Assembly (NCBI GenBank): GCA_900545735.1
Contig: URAC01000003.1
Span: 1 to 32,506, forward strand
DNA length: 32,506 nt
Source of the DNA: an uncultured Bacillota bacterium
Lineage (GTDB): Bacteria > Bacillota > Clostridia > Christensenellales > UBA1242
Direction of reading: 5' to 3'
Shown here: piece by piece, positions 7,952-16,354 of the stretch
Layout: each line of letters opens with the position of its first letter
How positions within the stretch are numbered: position 1 is the first letter of the stretch
Notes under the pieces: model-generated
The model's database searches: none
What the model was told of the DNA's origin: nothing
What the model saw: only the letters and a program-made list of their open reading frames with translations
Made by a program: the position numbers and the translations under genes

Positions 7952-7979
7952 TTGATTTTTGTAAAAAATGTGTTATAAT
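7952..7979 (+). promoter_or_regulatory. extended -10 promoter of the Rho-like gene
   Basis: TTGATT (7952-7957), a 16-bp spacer and TATAAT (7974-7979) with a preceding TGT form an extended -10 (TGTGTTATAAT). The start codon is only 12 bases past the -10, leaving a leader of about 5 bases or less and no ribosome binding site. The same TGTGTTATAAT block precedes ftsK. Confidence 0.7.
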
Positions 7980-7990
7980 ATTTTTCGAAA

Positions 7991-9172
7991 ATGAAAACAG
8001 AAAAGAAAATAACACAAGAAATCCTTAAAGAATTAGGTATATATGAACTTCGCGAACTTGCAAGGCAGGTTGGCGTGGAGTCCCCAACAACAAAAAAGAG
8101 AGCAGAACTTTGCGAGCATATTTTAAAAATATCTTCTGGAGAAATGCAACCAACAAATGCTAATCCAAATAAAGGAAGGCCTCCAAAATCTGTTTCAAGA
8201 GCGTTAGGAATTGCTCAAGAAGTTTTTCCAAAGGAACTTTTAAATTTAAAAACGCCTAAAAAACAATCTGAGCTATGTTTTTCTAATATTTTAAAATTTT
8301 CACAAAATCAACTTGTAAATTTCAATAGAGATGATGAGCATAATGTTGAAGGCTATATAAAAATTTATATGGGCAAATTTTATCTTTTGAACAAAGAGAT
8401 ATATCCTTTTAATTCAACAAAAGTTGTTTATATTCCAGACAATTTTATGGAAGAACTATCTCTTAGAGAAGGAGATAAAATTCAAGGTTTTGCTAATTTT
8501 ATCAAAGAAGATGAAGAGTGCGGAACGCTATCTCAAATCAATTTTATAAACGACAACGATGTGGCAAATCATTTGGCTATAAGAAAAAATTTAAACACAG
8601 ACCTTGCCTTCAAAGCATCAACAAAAGTTAATGTTTTAGATAAAGAAGTAAATAAAGGTTCAAGGCTATTGTTGTGTGCTAAAGATTCTCTATCTGCAAA
8701 TGAAAAGTTAATCGATATGGTCGATAATGATGAAAGCAACACAAAATATATTTTTGTTGGAACCGAACTTTCGCCTGAAGATTTGTTCTTCATTCAATCA
8801 AGGCAAAAGATAAACAAATTTATGACAGGATATGGTCAAGATTTGCAATTAGTATCACAAAATATCAATAATGCCATAAAGTTTGCCGACACTTTGTTAA
8901 AAGATGGCAATAAAATCAACTTTGTTATTTTTGATGTATATGGCTTGTTGAACAGTTTAGATATGATTTATGCCAACGAAGCTTGTGGAGAATATCACAA
9001 TCATAAAGTCAATTCAATTTTGCTTATTAAAAAATTGATTGGGCTTGGCAGGGCAATTTCAGAAGAAACATTTATCAACACTATTTCAGTTGTCTTTGAC
9101 AATGAAAAGGAAAAAAACTTTGTCAAAGAAGACTTAGAAAACATATTAAATGAAAAAATTGAAATACAATAG
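7991..9172 (+). CDS. degenerate Rho-like protein without a P-loop
   Basis: This 393-residue protein follows the layout of transcription terminator Rho. Residues 9-50 (ILKELGIYELRELARQVGV, SPTTKKRAELCEHIL) match the Rho N-terminal/SAP helical domain. Residues about 118-185 (GYIKIYMGKFYLL, VYIPDNFMEELSLREGDKIQG) match the RNA-binding cold-shock domain. Residues 222-238 align without gaps to Rho's KGQR-P-loop segment, but the catalytic GKT positions read S-A-N (A236, N237). Later segments resemble the region before Walker B, with D315 in NFVIFDVYG where LLLDSIT is expected. The conserved Rho C-terminal motifs (Q-loop, R-loop, arginine finger) are not seen. I infer a catalytically dead Rho relative, perhaps an RNA-binding or regulatory protein. 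It heads a cluster with a membrane protein and a DivIVA-domain protein. Confidence 0.72.
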   Translation: MKTEKKITQEILKELGIYELRELARQVGVESPTTKKRAELCEHILKISSGEMQPTNANPNKGRPPKSVSRALGIAQEVFPKELLNLKTPKKQSELCFSNILKFSQNQLVNFNRDDEHNVEGYIKIYMGKFYLLNKEIYPFNSTKVVYIPDNFMEELSLREGDKIQGFANFIKEDEECGTLSQINFINDNDVANHLAIRKNLNTDLAFKASTKVNVLDKEVNKGSRLLLCAKDSLSANEKLIDMVDNDESNTKYIFVGTELSPEDLFFIQSRQKINKFMTGYGQDLQLVSQNINNAIKFADTLLKDGNKINFVIFDVYGLLNSLDMIYANEACGEYHNHKVNSILLIKKLIGLGRAISEETFINTISVVFDNEKEKNFVKEDLENILNEKIEIQ

Positions 9173-9195
9173 TTAATATTGGCAATAATAAGAGC

Positions 9196-9693
9196 GTGAA
9201 AAAGTCTATCTTTTCCAAGCTCTTTGTTTTTTTTATTAGTTTAGTATATTTTGCATTGCTAACTTTGTCGTTATGCGGTGTTATTTTTCCAATGTATAAA
9301 AATTGGTTTTCTTATGCTCTAATAGCGCTAGCGTTAATGTTGTTTCCAAGATATATTTTCTACGGAATAGACACAAATCTTTGGGCTGGTTTAATCCTTT
9401 TATTATGTGGAGCTTTTGGAATTTTGTCCAATTTTTATAGATTAAATTTGATTTATAACTTTGTGGGTTACATTTCTGCTATTGGAATTTCTTCATTTAT
9501 AATTTTCTTGCTCTTTCGACAAATTTTTCACTTTAAAATATTTACATTTTCGCTTTTGTTTGATATAATCTTAGTCGTATATGCTAATGGTTTAACAACA
9601 TTATGGGCAATGATTTTATCATTATCGCTGACTGCTAGCATCGCAATAATTTTTGCTGTTAAAGCAATAATATCAAACACGAGGAAAGTATGA
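9196..9693 (+). CDS. multi-pass membrane protein of unknown function
   Basis: I do not recognise the family. The 165 residues form about five hydrophobic helices (roughly 8-31, 36-55, 60-80, 85-107 and 112-157, the last long enough for two) with basic ends (MKKSIFSK at the start, SNTRKV at the end). The start is a GTG at 9196; the preceding AAGAG is a weak ribosome binding site. The stop overlaps the ATG of the next gene (ATGA at 9690-9693), so the two are translationally coupled. It may act as a membrane partner of the DivIVA-domain protein, which is inference from the overlap only. Confidence 0.7.
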   Translation: MKKSIFSKLFVFFISLVYFALLTLSLCGVIFPMYKNWFSYALIALALMLFPRYIFYGIDTNLWAGLILLLCGAFGILSNFYRLNLIYNFVGYISAIGISSFIIFLLFRQIFHFKIFTFSLLFDIILVVYANGLTTLWAMILSLSLTASIAIIFAVKAIISNTRKV

Positions 9694-10508
9694 AATTTTC
9701 TAATCAAAAAAATGGATATAATAAGGAAGAAGTAGACAAATTTCTTGCTGAATTGGCAAAAGAGAAAGAAGAATTAATAACTGAAAAAAATGCAGAAATT
9801 GCTAAATTAAAAGCGGAAGTTGCTTCTATTCAAGGGAAAAGTGATTCTATCGCTCTTGCTTTAACTGCTGCTGTTGACAAAGCGAAAGACATTGAAGAAA
9901 GTTCAAAAAATATATATAAACTAAAAATTGAACAACTTACGATTTTATATTCAAAATGGGAAACGCTCCTTAATGAAATGTTGAGGAAATATCCTGCTAT
10001 TAGTGAGGTTTCTAATGTTAAGGAGGATATGCTTAAATTGAAAAATTCAATCAGCGGTGCTTTAAAAGACGACTTTAATGTTGAAATTATGAAAACAAAT
10101 CCTGCCACAGACCCAATCAGGGCATTATTAAATAAATTGACTGGAATGAAGGCAAGGAGTTTAGAAGAAAAAAGAAATAATCAAGTCAAAATTGAGAGAA
10201 AGACAAAAGTCAGTTCACAAGATAAAACAGAACTTGTAAAACTTGAAGAAAAAGCGCCCAATATCAAGCCTATTGTAGATATCAAACTCAATGAAAATGA
10301 TAGTGGCAAATATGATAATTTGGTGGACAAATTTTTAGATTCTGATGAAGAGAATGACAGCGCGTTTGCCAAAGCGTTAACAGTAAGCAAGCCAACAACT
10401 TCTGCTTTTGTTCCAAACGAAACTGGATTTGACTTAAATGAGTGCATTAACCCAACAGACGATTTGTCAGAAATTATGAAGTCCTTTGATTTTTATGAAG
10501 CGAATTAA
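9690..10508 (+). CDS. DivIVA-domain coiled-coil protein
   Basis: The N-terminus KFSNQKNGYNKEEVDKFLAEL carries the GY-x-x-x-x-VDxFL motif of the DivIVA/GpsB membrane-curvature-sensing domain. It is followed by a Lys/Glu/Ala-rich coiled coil (about 20-75), a second helical segment (80-135) and a long charged, low-complexity C-terminal part (about 150-272) likely to be disordered. DivIVA proteins mark poles and septa and recruit cell-division or wall-synthesis partners. At 272 residues it is longer than GpsB and resembles DivIVA proteins with an extended tail. It overlaps the upstream membrane protein by 4 bases (ATGA) and ends in an intrinsic terminator. Confidence 0.8.
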   Translation: MKFSNQKNGYNKEEVDKFLAELAKEKEELITEKNAEIAKLKAEVASIQGKSDSIALALTAAVDKAKDIEESSKNIYKLKIEQLTILYSKWETLLNEMLRKYPAISEVSNVKEDMLKLKNSISGALKDDFNVEIMKTNPATDPIRALLNKLTGMKARSLEEKRNNQVKIERKTKVSSQDKTELVKLEEKAPNIKPIVDIKLNENDSGKYDNLVDKFLDSDEENDSAFAKALTVSKPTTSAFVPNETGFDLNECINPTDDLSEIMKSFDFYEAN

Positions 10509-10532
10509 CAGCAAGCACTTTGCTGTTTTTTT
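10507..10532 (+). terminator. terminator of the Rho-like/DivIVA cluster
   Basis: AACAGCAA (10507-10514) pairs with TTGCTGTT (10520-10527) around GCACT and is followed by a run of Ts to 10532. The stop codon of the DivIVA gene overlaps the 5' arm. Confidence 0.88.
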
Positions 10533-10544
10533 ATGTCAAATTAT

Positions 10545-10573
10545 TTGACAACTTTATAATAAATAGATAAAAT
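10545..10573 (+). promoter_or_regulatory. promoter of the TasA-like gene
   Basis: A consensus -35 TTGACA (10545-10550), a 17-bp spacer and TAAAAT (10568-10573) precede a GGTGGGGGAAA ribosome binding site and the ATG at 10602. Confidence 0.72.
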
Positions 10574-10601
10574 AAATTCATAGATATTTTGGTGGGGGAA
10601 A

Positions 10602-11342
10602 ATGAAACAAAAAACTTTGCATAAGATTTACATTTCAATAATTGCAATTTTGTTGTTGCTTTTTATTTCTTCGCTCGTTATGGGAGTAACAGGCGCTTGG
10701 TTTGGAACAAAAAGAGAAATTTCAGGCAAAGTTCAATTAACTCCTGGTATTAAAGTAGATTTTGGCTATAACTTGCCAAATCCAACAATAGAGTATGATG
10801 AAAGCACAAGTGAATTTTGGCTTTTAAAATATGATGTAAGTTCTTATTCTGAATTGACAGATGAAACGACCGTTTCAAGGCTTGATGTGTATGATGTTAG
10901 ACCAAATGATAAAATTGCAGTTGTCAATCCAATTTTAACATCTTTAACGACAGACAACTTTTATTTGCGTGCAAAATTGATTTATAGAGATGAAATTACA
11001 AATGAAATTTTGACCGATGAACAAATGAACGAAGCATTTGGAACGCAAACACCAATCAATTTTGGAGATAATTGGCTTGTAGACGAAAATGGTGAATGGG
11101 CATATTATGTTGGCAACCTATCTGCTTGGACTGGCGGGGTAGCAAATGCTGAAGATTTATTATTGATAGAAGAATATATGCAAGTGTCATTTTTCAACAC
11201 TTCAACAAGCAATGCAATAAAATTTACACCTTTTGAAATGGCGGGTGGAGCAGTGGAGCATTTTTCTTTCACTGGATTCAATGTAATCTTGCGTATTCAA
11301 GCGATAGAAGCCGCTTATGTGAATGAACAATTTTTTGCATAA
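10602..11342 (+). CDS. TasA/CalY-like secreted protein with SipW-type signal
   Basis: This 246-residue protein begins MKQKTLHKIY followed by a hydrophobic helix (about 11-32), then VTGAWFGTKREISGKVQLTPGIKVDF. A hydrophobic signal followed by AWF-(x)n-G-x(V/I) just after it is the mark of TasA/camelysin-type proteins processed by a SipW-like signal peptidase. The rest is beta-rich and acidic, with DVRPNDKIAVVNPILTSL resembling the V-x-PGD segment of that family. TasA homologues form extracellular fibres or surface layers. No SipW-type peptidase and no second tasA paralogue is in the window. The gene is monocistronic, with its own promoter and a strong GGGGG ribosome binding site. The family assignment is by pattern. 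Confidence 0.6.
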   Translation: MKQKTLHKIYISIIAILLLLFISSLVMGVTGAWFGTKREISGKVQLTPGIKVDFGYNLPNPTIEYDESTSEFWLLKYDVSSYSELTDETTVSRLDVYDVRPNDKIAVVNPILTSLTTDNFYLRAKLIYRDEITNEILTDEQMNEAFGTQTPINFGDNWLVDENGEWAYYVGNLSAWTGGVANAEDLLLIEEYMQVSFFNTSTSNAIKFTPFEMAGGAVEHFSFTGFNVILRIQAIEAAYVNEQFFA

Positions 11343-11411
11343 TCTTTTTTAAATAAAATTTGTCAAAAAATTCAAAAATTTTATAATTTCCTATTTTAAA
11401 TTTCAAATAAA

Positions 11412-11422
11412 TGTGTTATAAT
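11412..11422 (+). promoter_or_regulatory. extended -10 promoter of ftsK
   Basis: TGTGTTATAAT (TATAAT 11417-11422) matches the extended -10 seen upstream of the Rho-like gene. The -35 region is poor (TTTAAA about 11395-11400). Predicted transcription start is near 11429, giving a leader of about 70 bases. Confidence 0.6.
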
Positions 11423-11434
11423 CAAATCGAAAGA

Positions 11435-11464
11435 AAAATAAAGTTAATTATTTAACTTTATTTT
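11435..11464 (+). promoter_or_regulatory. hairpin in the ftsK 5' leader
   Basis: AAAATAAAGTTAA (11435-11447) and its exact complement (11452-11464) form a 13-bp stem with a 4-base loop, starting about 6 bases after the predicted transcription start. The 3' arm ends in TTTT. It could protect the 5' end of the mRNA or act as an attenuator. Confidence 0.5.
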
Positions 11465-11500
11465 GTTGTAACTGAATTTAAAACTAGCGGGGTTTAATTA

Positions 11501-14362
11501 GTGGCTAAGGATAAAAAAACATCTAAAAAGAAAAATATTCGCTTATTTGTTGGCATAGGTTTGATTGCTCTTTCAACTCTATGTTTTATTCCATTGTTTA
11601 CAGGGCTAATTGGCTTTTTAAAACATTTTTTGCTTGGCACTTTTGGCCTTTTTGCCTATCCACTTTTTATTTTAACTTTCATAATTGGCGTAGCACTTAT
11701 CAACAAAAGAAAATATGTTATGCCTGCTAAATATGTTGTATATATTTCTTGTGCATTAATCAGCCTTTTAGCCATTATTCAAATGGCAGTTATGCACACT
11801 TTTGAAGGTGGATTTTTTGAGTTTTTAGGCGCTTGTTACACAAAACAATTAACGCCAGGCGGAATCATTATTGGAATATTTTTAGCACCAATAAAATACA
11901 CTTTGAACAACATAGGCGCATATGTTATTTTTTCAATTTTGTTTATTGTCTTTACTTGGCTAACAATAGACTTTTTAATCTATATGAAAAAGAATGCCGA
12001 TAAAGGCAAGGTCATAAAAGTTGTTAAAGATAAGGCAGAAGAGGAAACAACAAAAAATAAAGAGAAAAAAGAAAAAGTTGTTGAAAGAGAAATTAAACCT
12101 GTTGTAAATGAGAAAAAAGGCGAATGGATTGTAGACAGCGAAGGCAATCTTATAGGCAGGGAAGGGGAAGAGATAACAACGCTCTCTAAACTTGATAAAG
12201 CCATTGAAAAAAGAAAGAAGAAAGAAAAAGAACAAGACACAAAAATAACCTTGAATGCAAAAATTGAAGAAGAAAACAGCTCTGAAATGGCCGCTAAAAG
12301 GAAATTAGGGCTTATTAAAAGCGGAGTTATTGAAACAAGTGAGAACATAGCAAAAGAACCAGCAACACCACTACAACAAAAATTGCAAAATCACGAAATT
12401 TCAAGAAAAGACTATATTTTAACGCCACCTAATTTTTTAGATGTCGTTTCTTATGCCAATAAATCGCAAAAAGTTGTCAATGAAAATGTTGGAAGCACCT
12501 TTGCTAACGAAATTAACACAACTTTTGCATCAATGAAAAATGAAAGCAATCAAATTACGGAACCTGAAAAGGTTTTTCACGAAGATGGGCTCTCCTTTTT
12601 CAAAAGCAAAATAACGGAAAATAAAGGCAATTTTGTAGACTTAGATGCAGACTTTGACAATCAATATGTTTCAAAAGAGCAAACAAACAATCAACAAGAA
12701 GAAATGCCTGAAGAAGTGGAAGAAGATAATATTTCAACAGCAAAAGCAGGGGAGATTATCAATCAAATTTTCAATGATGAAGAAAAGACAATAAATATTA
12801 AGGCGGAAGAAATCAAGCCTAAAAAAGAGAGCATTCAACTTGAAATTCAAGGAGCAGAGAAGAAAAGTCAAGTTGAAACACCAAAGAATTATTATAAAAA
12901 ACCACCTAAATATGTTCGTCCACCTATTGACTTATTGCAAACAATAGAGAATAATAATTTTGATATGCAAGCAAGCGTTCAAGAAAATGCACATAAACTG
13001 GAAGAAAGTTTGGTCAATTTCAACATTCCTGCAAAGGTTGTTAGAATTGTTATTGGCCCAGCAGTTACAAGATATGAACTTGAAATGCCTGTTGGAATTT
13101 CCGTCAAGAAGATTTTGTCGCATCAAGACGATATTGCATATTCTATTGCTTCAAACGGAAACATTCGTATTGAAGCACCAATTTTAGGTAGAAGTGCAGT
13201 TGGAATTGAAGTCCCAAATGATAAAATTTCAACTATTGGAATAAAAGAAATTATCAATTCAAGGGAGTTTATTGAAGCAAAGCAACCTCTTACTTTTGCA
13301 CTTGGAAAAGATATTAATGGAGATATAAAACTTTGCGACCTTGCAAAAATGCCACATCTATTGGTTGCTGGCGCAACTGGTTCGGGTAAATCTGTATGCT
13401 TAAACTCAATAATTATTTCATTGATTTATAGGACTTCGCCTGAAGATTTAAGGTTGATTTTGATTGACCCTAAACGCGTAGAATTTTCTATTTATGATGG
13501 CTTGCCACATCTTTTACAACCAAGAATAATTTCAGATATAGACAAGGCAATCAATGCTCTTAACTGGGCGATTGCAGAAATGGAAAGAAGGTTTAGCCTT
13601 TTCCAAAATGTTCGCGCTAAAAATCTTGCAGAATACAATATGAGCCAAGCAGTTGTTTCAGGTGAACAAGAAAAATTGCCATTTATCGTCATTATTATTG
13701 ATGAGCTTGCTGACTTTATGATTCAAGCGAAAAAGGACCTAGAAGATAAAATTGCAAGGCTTGCAGCGAAAGCGCGTGCTTGCGGCATTCACTTAATTTT
13801 AGCGACACAAAGGCCATCAGTTAATGTCATCACTGGAACAATCAAAGCAAACTTCCCATCAAGAATTGCTTTTGCAGTTATGAGTTATGTAGATTCTAAA
13901 ACAATCATTGACTCTGCTGGTGCAGAAAAATTGCTTGGTAAAGGCGATATGCTTTATTTCCCAAGTGATAGGCCAGAACCAACAAGAATTCAAGGCTGTT
14001 TTGTTTCAACAAAAGAGACTGAACAAGTTGTTGAATTTATCAAAGCAAATAATCCTGCTGAATATGATATGGAAATAGCAAAGACTTTAACAGCATCTCC
14101 AAAAGCGGCGTTTGCAGACAATGCCACGGAAGGCTCGTTCGATGAACTGATGCCAGCAGCATTGAAATATATTATTGAAAATGGTCAAGCTTCAATAACT
14201 ATGATTCAACGCAAATTTGAAGTTGGATTTCCTAGGGCAGGAAGGATAATGGATCAAATGGTCAAAGCAGGCTATATTTCAGGCGCAGATGGCTCTAAAC
14301 CTCGCTCTGTTTATATAACTATGGAACAATGGGAAGCATTGTTTGGCGATGATGGAGAATAA
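11501..14362 (+). CDS. ftsK: FtsK/SpoIIIE DNA translocase
   Basis: This 953-residue membrane-anchored motor moves chromosomal DNA through the closing septum. The N-terminal part has about four transmembrane helices (residues about 14-34, 42-66, 78-98, 120-160). A long charged linker (about 165-470) follows, then the RecA-type motor with Walker A GATGSGKS (624-631), DPKRVEFSIYDGLPHLL, Walker B IIIIDELAD (D734) and ATQRPSVNVITG. The C-terminal gamma winged helix (about 880-953: LMPAALKYIIENGQASITMIQRKFEVGFPRAGRIMDQM, read in parts) binds KOPS/SRS-type sites. The start is GTG with a weak GCGGGG ribosome binding site. It precedes rimO by 3 bases in one operon. FtsK and SpoIIIE types cannot be told apart from sequence alone. 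Confidence 0.95.
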   Translation: MAKDKKTSKKKNIRLFVGIGLIALSTLCFIPLFTGLIGFLKHFLLGTFGLFAYPLFILTFIIGVALINKRKYVMPAKYVVYISCALISLLAIIQMAVMHTFEGGFFEFLGACYTKQLTPGGIIIGIFLAPIKYTLNNIGAYVIFSILFIVFTWLTIDFLIYMKKNADKGKVIKVVKDKAEEETTKNKEKKEKVVEREIKPVVNEKKGEWIVDSEGNLIGREGEEITTLSKLDKAIEKRKKKEKEQDTKITLNAKIEEENSSEMAAKRKLGLIKSGVIETSENIAKEPATPLQQKLQNHEISRKDYILTPPNFLDVVSYANKSQKVVNENVGSTFANEINTTFASMKNESNQITEPEKVFHEDGLSFFKSKITENKGNFVDLDADFDNQYVSKEQTNNQQEEMPEEVEEDNISTAKAGEIINQIFNDEEKTINIKAEEIKPKKESIQLEIQGAEKKSQVETPKNYYKKPPKYVRPPIDLLQTIENNNFDMQASVQENAHKLEESLVNFNIPAKVVRIVIGPAVTRYELEMPVGISVKKILSHQDDIAYSIASNGNIRIEAPILGRSAVGIEVPNDKISTIGIKEIINSREFIEAKQPLTFALGKDINGDIKLCDLAKMPHLLVAGATGSGKSVCLNSIIISLIYRTSPEDLRLILIDPKRVEFSIYDGLPHLLQPRIISDIDKAINALNWAIAEMERRFSLFQNVRAKNLAEYNMSQAVVSGEQEKLPFIVIIIDELADFMIQAKKDLEDKIARLAAKARACGIHLILATQRPSVNVITGTIKANFPSRIAFAVMSYVDSKTIIDSAGAEKLLGKGDMLYFPSDRPEPTRIQGCFVSTKETEQVVEFIKANNPAEYDMEIAKTLTASPKAAFADNATEGSFDELMPAALKYIIENGQASITMIQRKFEVGFPRAGRIMDQMVKAGYISGADGSKPRSVYITMEQWEALFGDDGE

Positions 14363-14365
14363 TTT

Positions 14366-15706
14366 ATGACAAATGAAGAAATGACGATTGAAGATTTAAA
14401 GAATAAAAAAATTGCATATATTTCTTTAGGGTGTGATAAAAACAGAGTCGACCTTGAAGAAATGATGCATTCTATTGAAGATTTTGGCATTCAAATGGCA
14501 AACATCGAAGATGCGGACATTGTTTTGATTAACACTTGCGCATTCATATTGCCTGCAAGGCGTGAAGCTATAGACAACATTGTTGAAATGGTTGAACTTA
14601 AAAAACGCGGAAAACTTGAAAAAGTTATTGTAACAGGTTGTTTAAATCAAAGATATTTGGAAGAGTTAAAAAACTATTTGCCAGAAGTTGATGCCTTTAT
14701 TCCAATAAAAGAAAACGAAAGAATAGTTGAAGTTATTGCTGATACATATAATTTAGAAATTATCAACAAGAAAAATCAACACAAACAAAAAGCGATGACT
14801 CCTAAACATTATGCATATTTAAAAATTTCTGATGGCTGTAACAACGGCTGCTCTTATTGCACAATTCCAAGAATTAGAGGAAGATATCGCTCTGTGCCAT
14901 TTGAAGATGTTATAAAAAGGGCAAAAGAACTTGTAAGCGATGGCGCAAAAGAACTCATAATTGTTGCGCAAGACGTTACACGCTATGGAATTGACTTATA
15001 TAAAAAATATAGGCTTGTTGAACTTTTAAAAGAGTTGTCAAAAATTAAAAATTTAAAATGGATAAGGCTGCATTATTTATATCCAGAACTTGTAACTGAT
15101 GAACTTTTGGAAGAAATAAACAGCAATGACAAAATATGCAAATATTTAGATATTCCACTTCAACATATTGATGATAGCATATTGAAAAGTATGAACAGGC
15201 GTGCAGGAGAAAGCGAAGTTCGCGAACTAATCCAAAAAATTCGCAAAAATTATCCAAACATTTGTATTCGTTCGGCCTTTATTATTGGCTATCCTCACGA
15301 AACAAGGCTCAAGTTTAATAAATTAATCAACTTTTTGAAGGAAAGCAAATTGGAAGAAGTAGGATTTTTCCCTTATAGCCGCGAAGAAGGCACTAAAGCG
15401 TTCTATCTCAAACATCAAGTCCCTGAATTTATCAAACGAAAAAGAGTTAAGAAAATAGAGCAAGTTCAATCTGAAATTGCAAATGAAATCAATAAAGCAC
15501 AAATTGGAAAAATCGTTGAAATCTTAGTTGATGAATTTGACAGCGAAAATGGATATTATGTTGCTCGAATGCAACAACAAAGTCCAAATGTCGATTTTAA
15601 TGTGATAATTGATTGCAACGAAAATTTGACAATAGGGGAGTTTTATCAAGTTAAAATCTTAGATTTTGAAGGCTATTCCTTTGTTGCAACAACTAAATTA
15701 AACTAA
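14366..15706 (+). CDS. rimO: ribosomal protein S12 methylthiotransferase RimO
   Basis: This radical-SAM methylthiotransferase modifies an aspartate of ribosomal protein S12 in RimO-type enzymes. The UPF0004 domain contains C23 (SLGCDKNRVD), C58 (NTCAF) and C92 (TGCL), which bind one 4Fe-4S cluster. The radical-SAM motif CNNGCSYC (C158, C162, C165) binds the other. PLQHIDDSILKSMNR and VGFFPYSREEGTKA are RimO-like, and a C-terminal TRAM domain (about 380-446) follows. At 446 residues the length is normal. The SLGC-x-KN-x-VD signature favours RimO over MiaB. It lies 3 bases after ftsK, whose last codons supply GGAGAA as ribosome binding site. Confidence 0.93.
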   Translation: MTNEEMTIEDLKNKKIAYISLGCDKNRVDLEEMMHSIEDFGIQMANIEDADIVLINTCAFILPARREAIDNIVEMVELKKRGKLEKVIVTGCLNQRYLEELKNYLPEVDAFIPIKENERIVEVIADTYNLEIINKKNQHKQKAMTPKHYAYLKISDGCNNGCSYCTIPRIRGRYRSVPFEDVIKRAKELVSDGAKELIIVAQDVTRYGIDLYKKYRLVELLKELSKIKNLKWIRLHYLYPELVTDELLEEINSNDKICKYLDIPLQHIDDSILKSMNRRAGESEVRELIQKIRKNYPNICIRSAFIIGYPHETRLKFNKLINFLKESKLEEVGFFPYSREEGTKAFYLKHQVPEFIKRKRVKKIEQVQSEIANEINKAQIGKIVEILVDEFDSENGYYVARMQQQSPNVDFNVIIDCNENLTIGEFYQVKILDFEGYSFVATTKLN

Positions 15707-15711
15707 ACACT

Positions 15712-15739
15712 TTGAAATAATGAAATTGTTTGTTAATAT
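15712..15739 (+). promoter_or_regulatory. possible promoter before pgsA
   Basis: TTGAAA (15712-15717), a 16-bp spacer and TAATAT (15734-15739) lie in the gap after rimO. AAGGAG and the pgsA ATG follow. Both boxes are imperfect. Confidence 0.4.
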
Positions 15740-15760
15740 CTTAAATAGAAGGAGTTTTTT

Positions 15761-16354
15761 ATGACAATACCTAACAGAATTACATTAGTAAGAATAATAA
15801 TGATACCATTGATGGCATTTTTCTATCTTGCAACATTTATTCCTTATGGAAAAATCGTAGCGTTAGCATTATTTATAATTGCAGCATTGACTGATTTTGT
15901 TGATGGATACATTGCAAGAAAATATAATATGGTTTCAGACTTGGGCAAATTTTTAGATCCAATAGCAGACAAACTTTTAACAACAACCGCATTGATTTTG
16001 GTCATTTGCGATGGCACAGTACCAAGCCCTTATGGAGCAATAGCAGCAATTATTATATTAGCAAGAGAATTTGCTATTTCTGCGTTTAGACAAATTGCTG
16101 CAACAAAAAACTTTGTTATGGCTGCAGATTGGTGGGGTAAAATCAAGGCTAACCTTCAATTTTTCTCTTTTGGGGCTTTGATGTTGTTATCTTTCTTTTA
16201 CACAGATACAAATATCTCAGGCGTTGGGCTTGAAGTGTTTGAAATTATAAATTGGGTTTTGCTAGGTTTGGCAGTGCTTTTAACCATAATTTCAGGCGTC
16301 AACTATTTAGTTAAAAATAGAGCAGTATTAAAGAGCAATAAAGATGAAAAATAG
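15761..16354 (+). CDS. pgsA: CDP-diacylglycerol-glycerol-3-phosphate 3-phosphatidyltransferase
   Basis: This integral-membrane enzyme commits CDP-diacylglycerol to phosphatidylglycerol. The CDP-alcohol phosphotransferase motif is complete: D48-G49-x2-A52-R53-x8-G62-x3-D66-x3-D70. The start MTIPNRITLVRI is typical of PgsA. About six transmembrane helices span the 197 residues. AGAAGGAG precedes the ATG. The last 11 bases overlap the start of cinA. The order rimO-pgsA-cinA-recA is a common arrangement in Firmicutes. A cardiolipin-type activity is possible but less likely. Confidence 0.93.
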   Translation: MTIPNRITLVRIIMIPLMAFFYLATFIPYGKIVALALFIIAALTDFVDGYIARKYNMVSDLGKFLDPIADKLLTTTALILVICDGTVPSPYGAIAAIIILAREFAISAFRQIAATKNFVMAADWWGKIKANLQFFSFGALMLLSFFYTDTNISGVGLEVFEIINWVLLGLAVLLTIISGVNYLVKNRAVLKSNKDEK

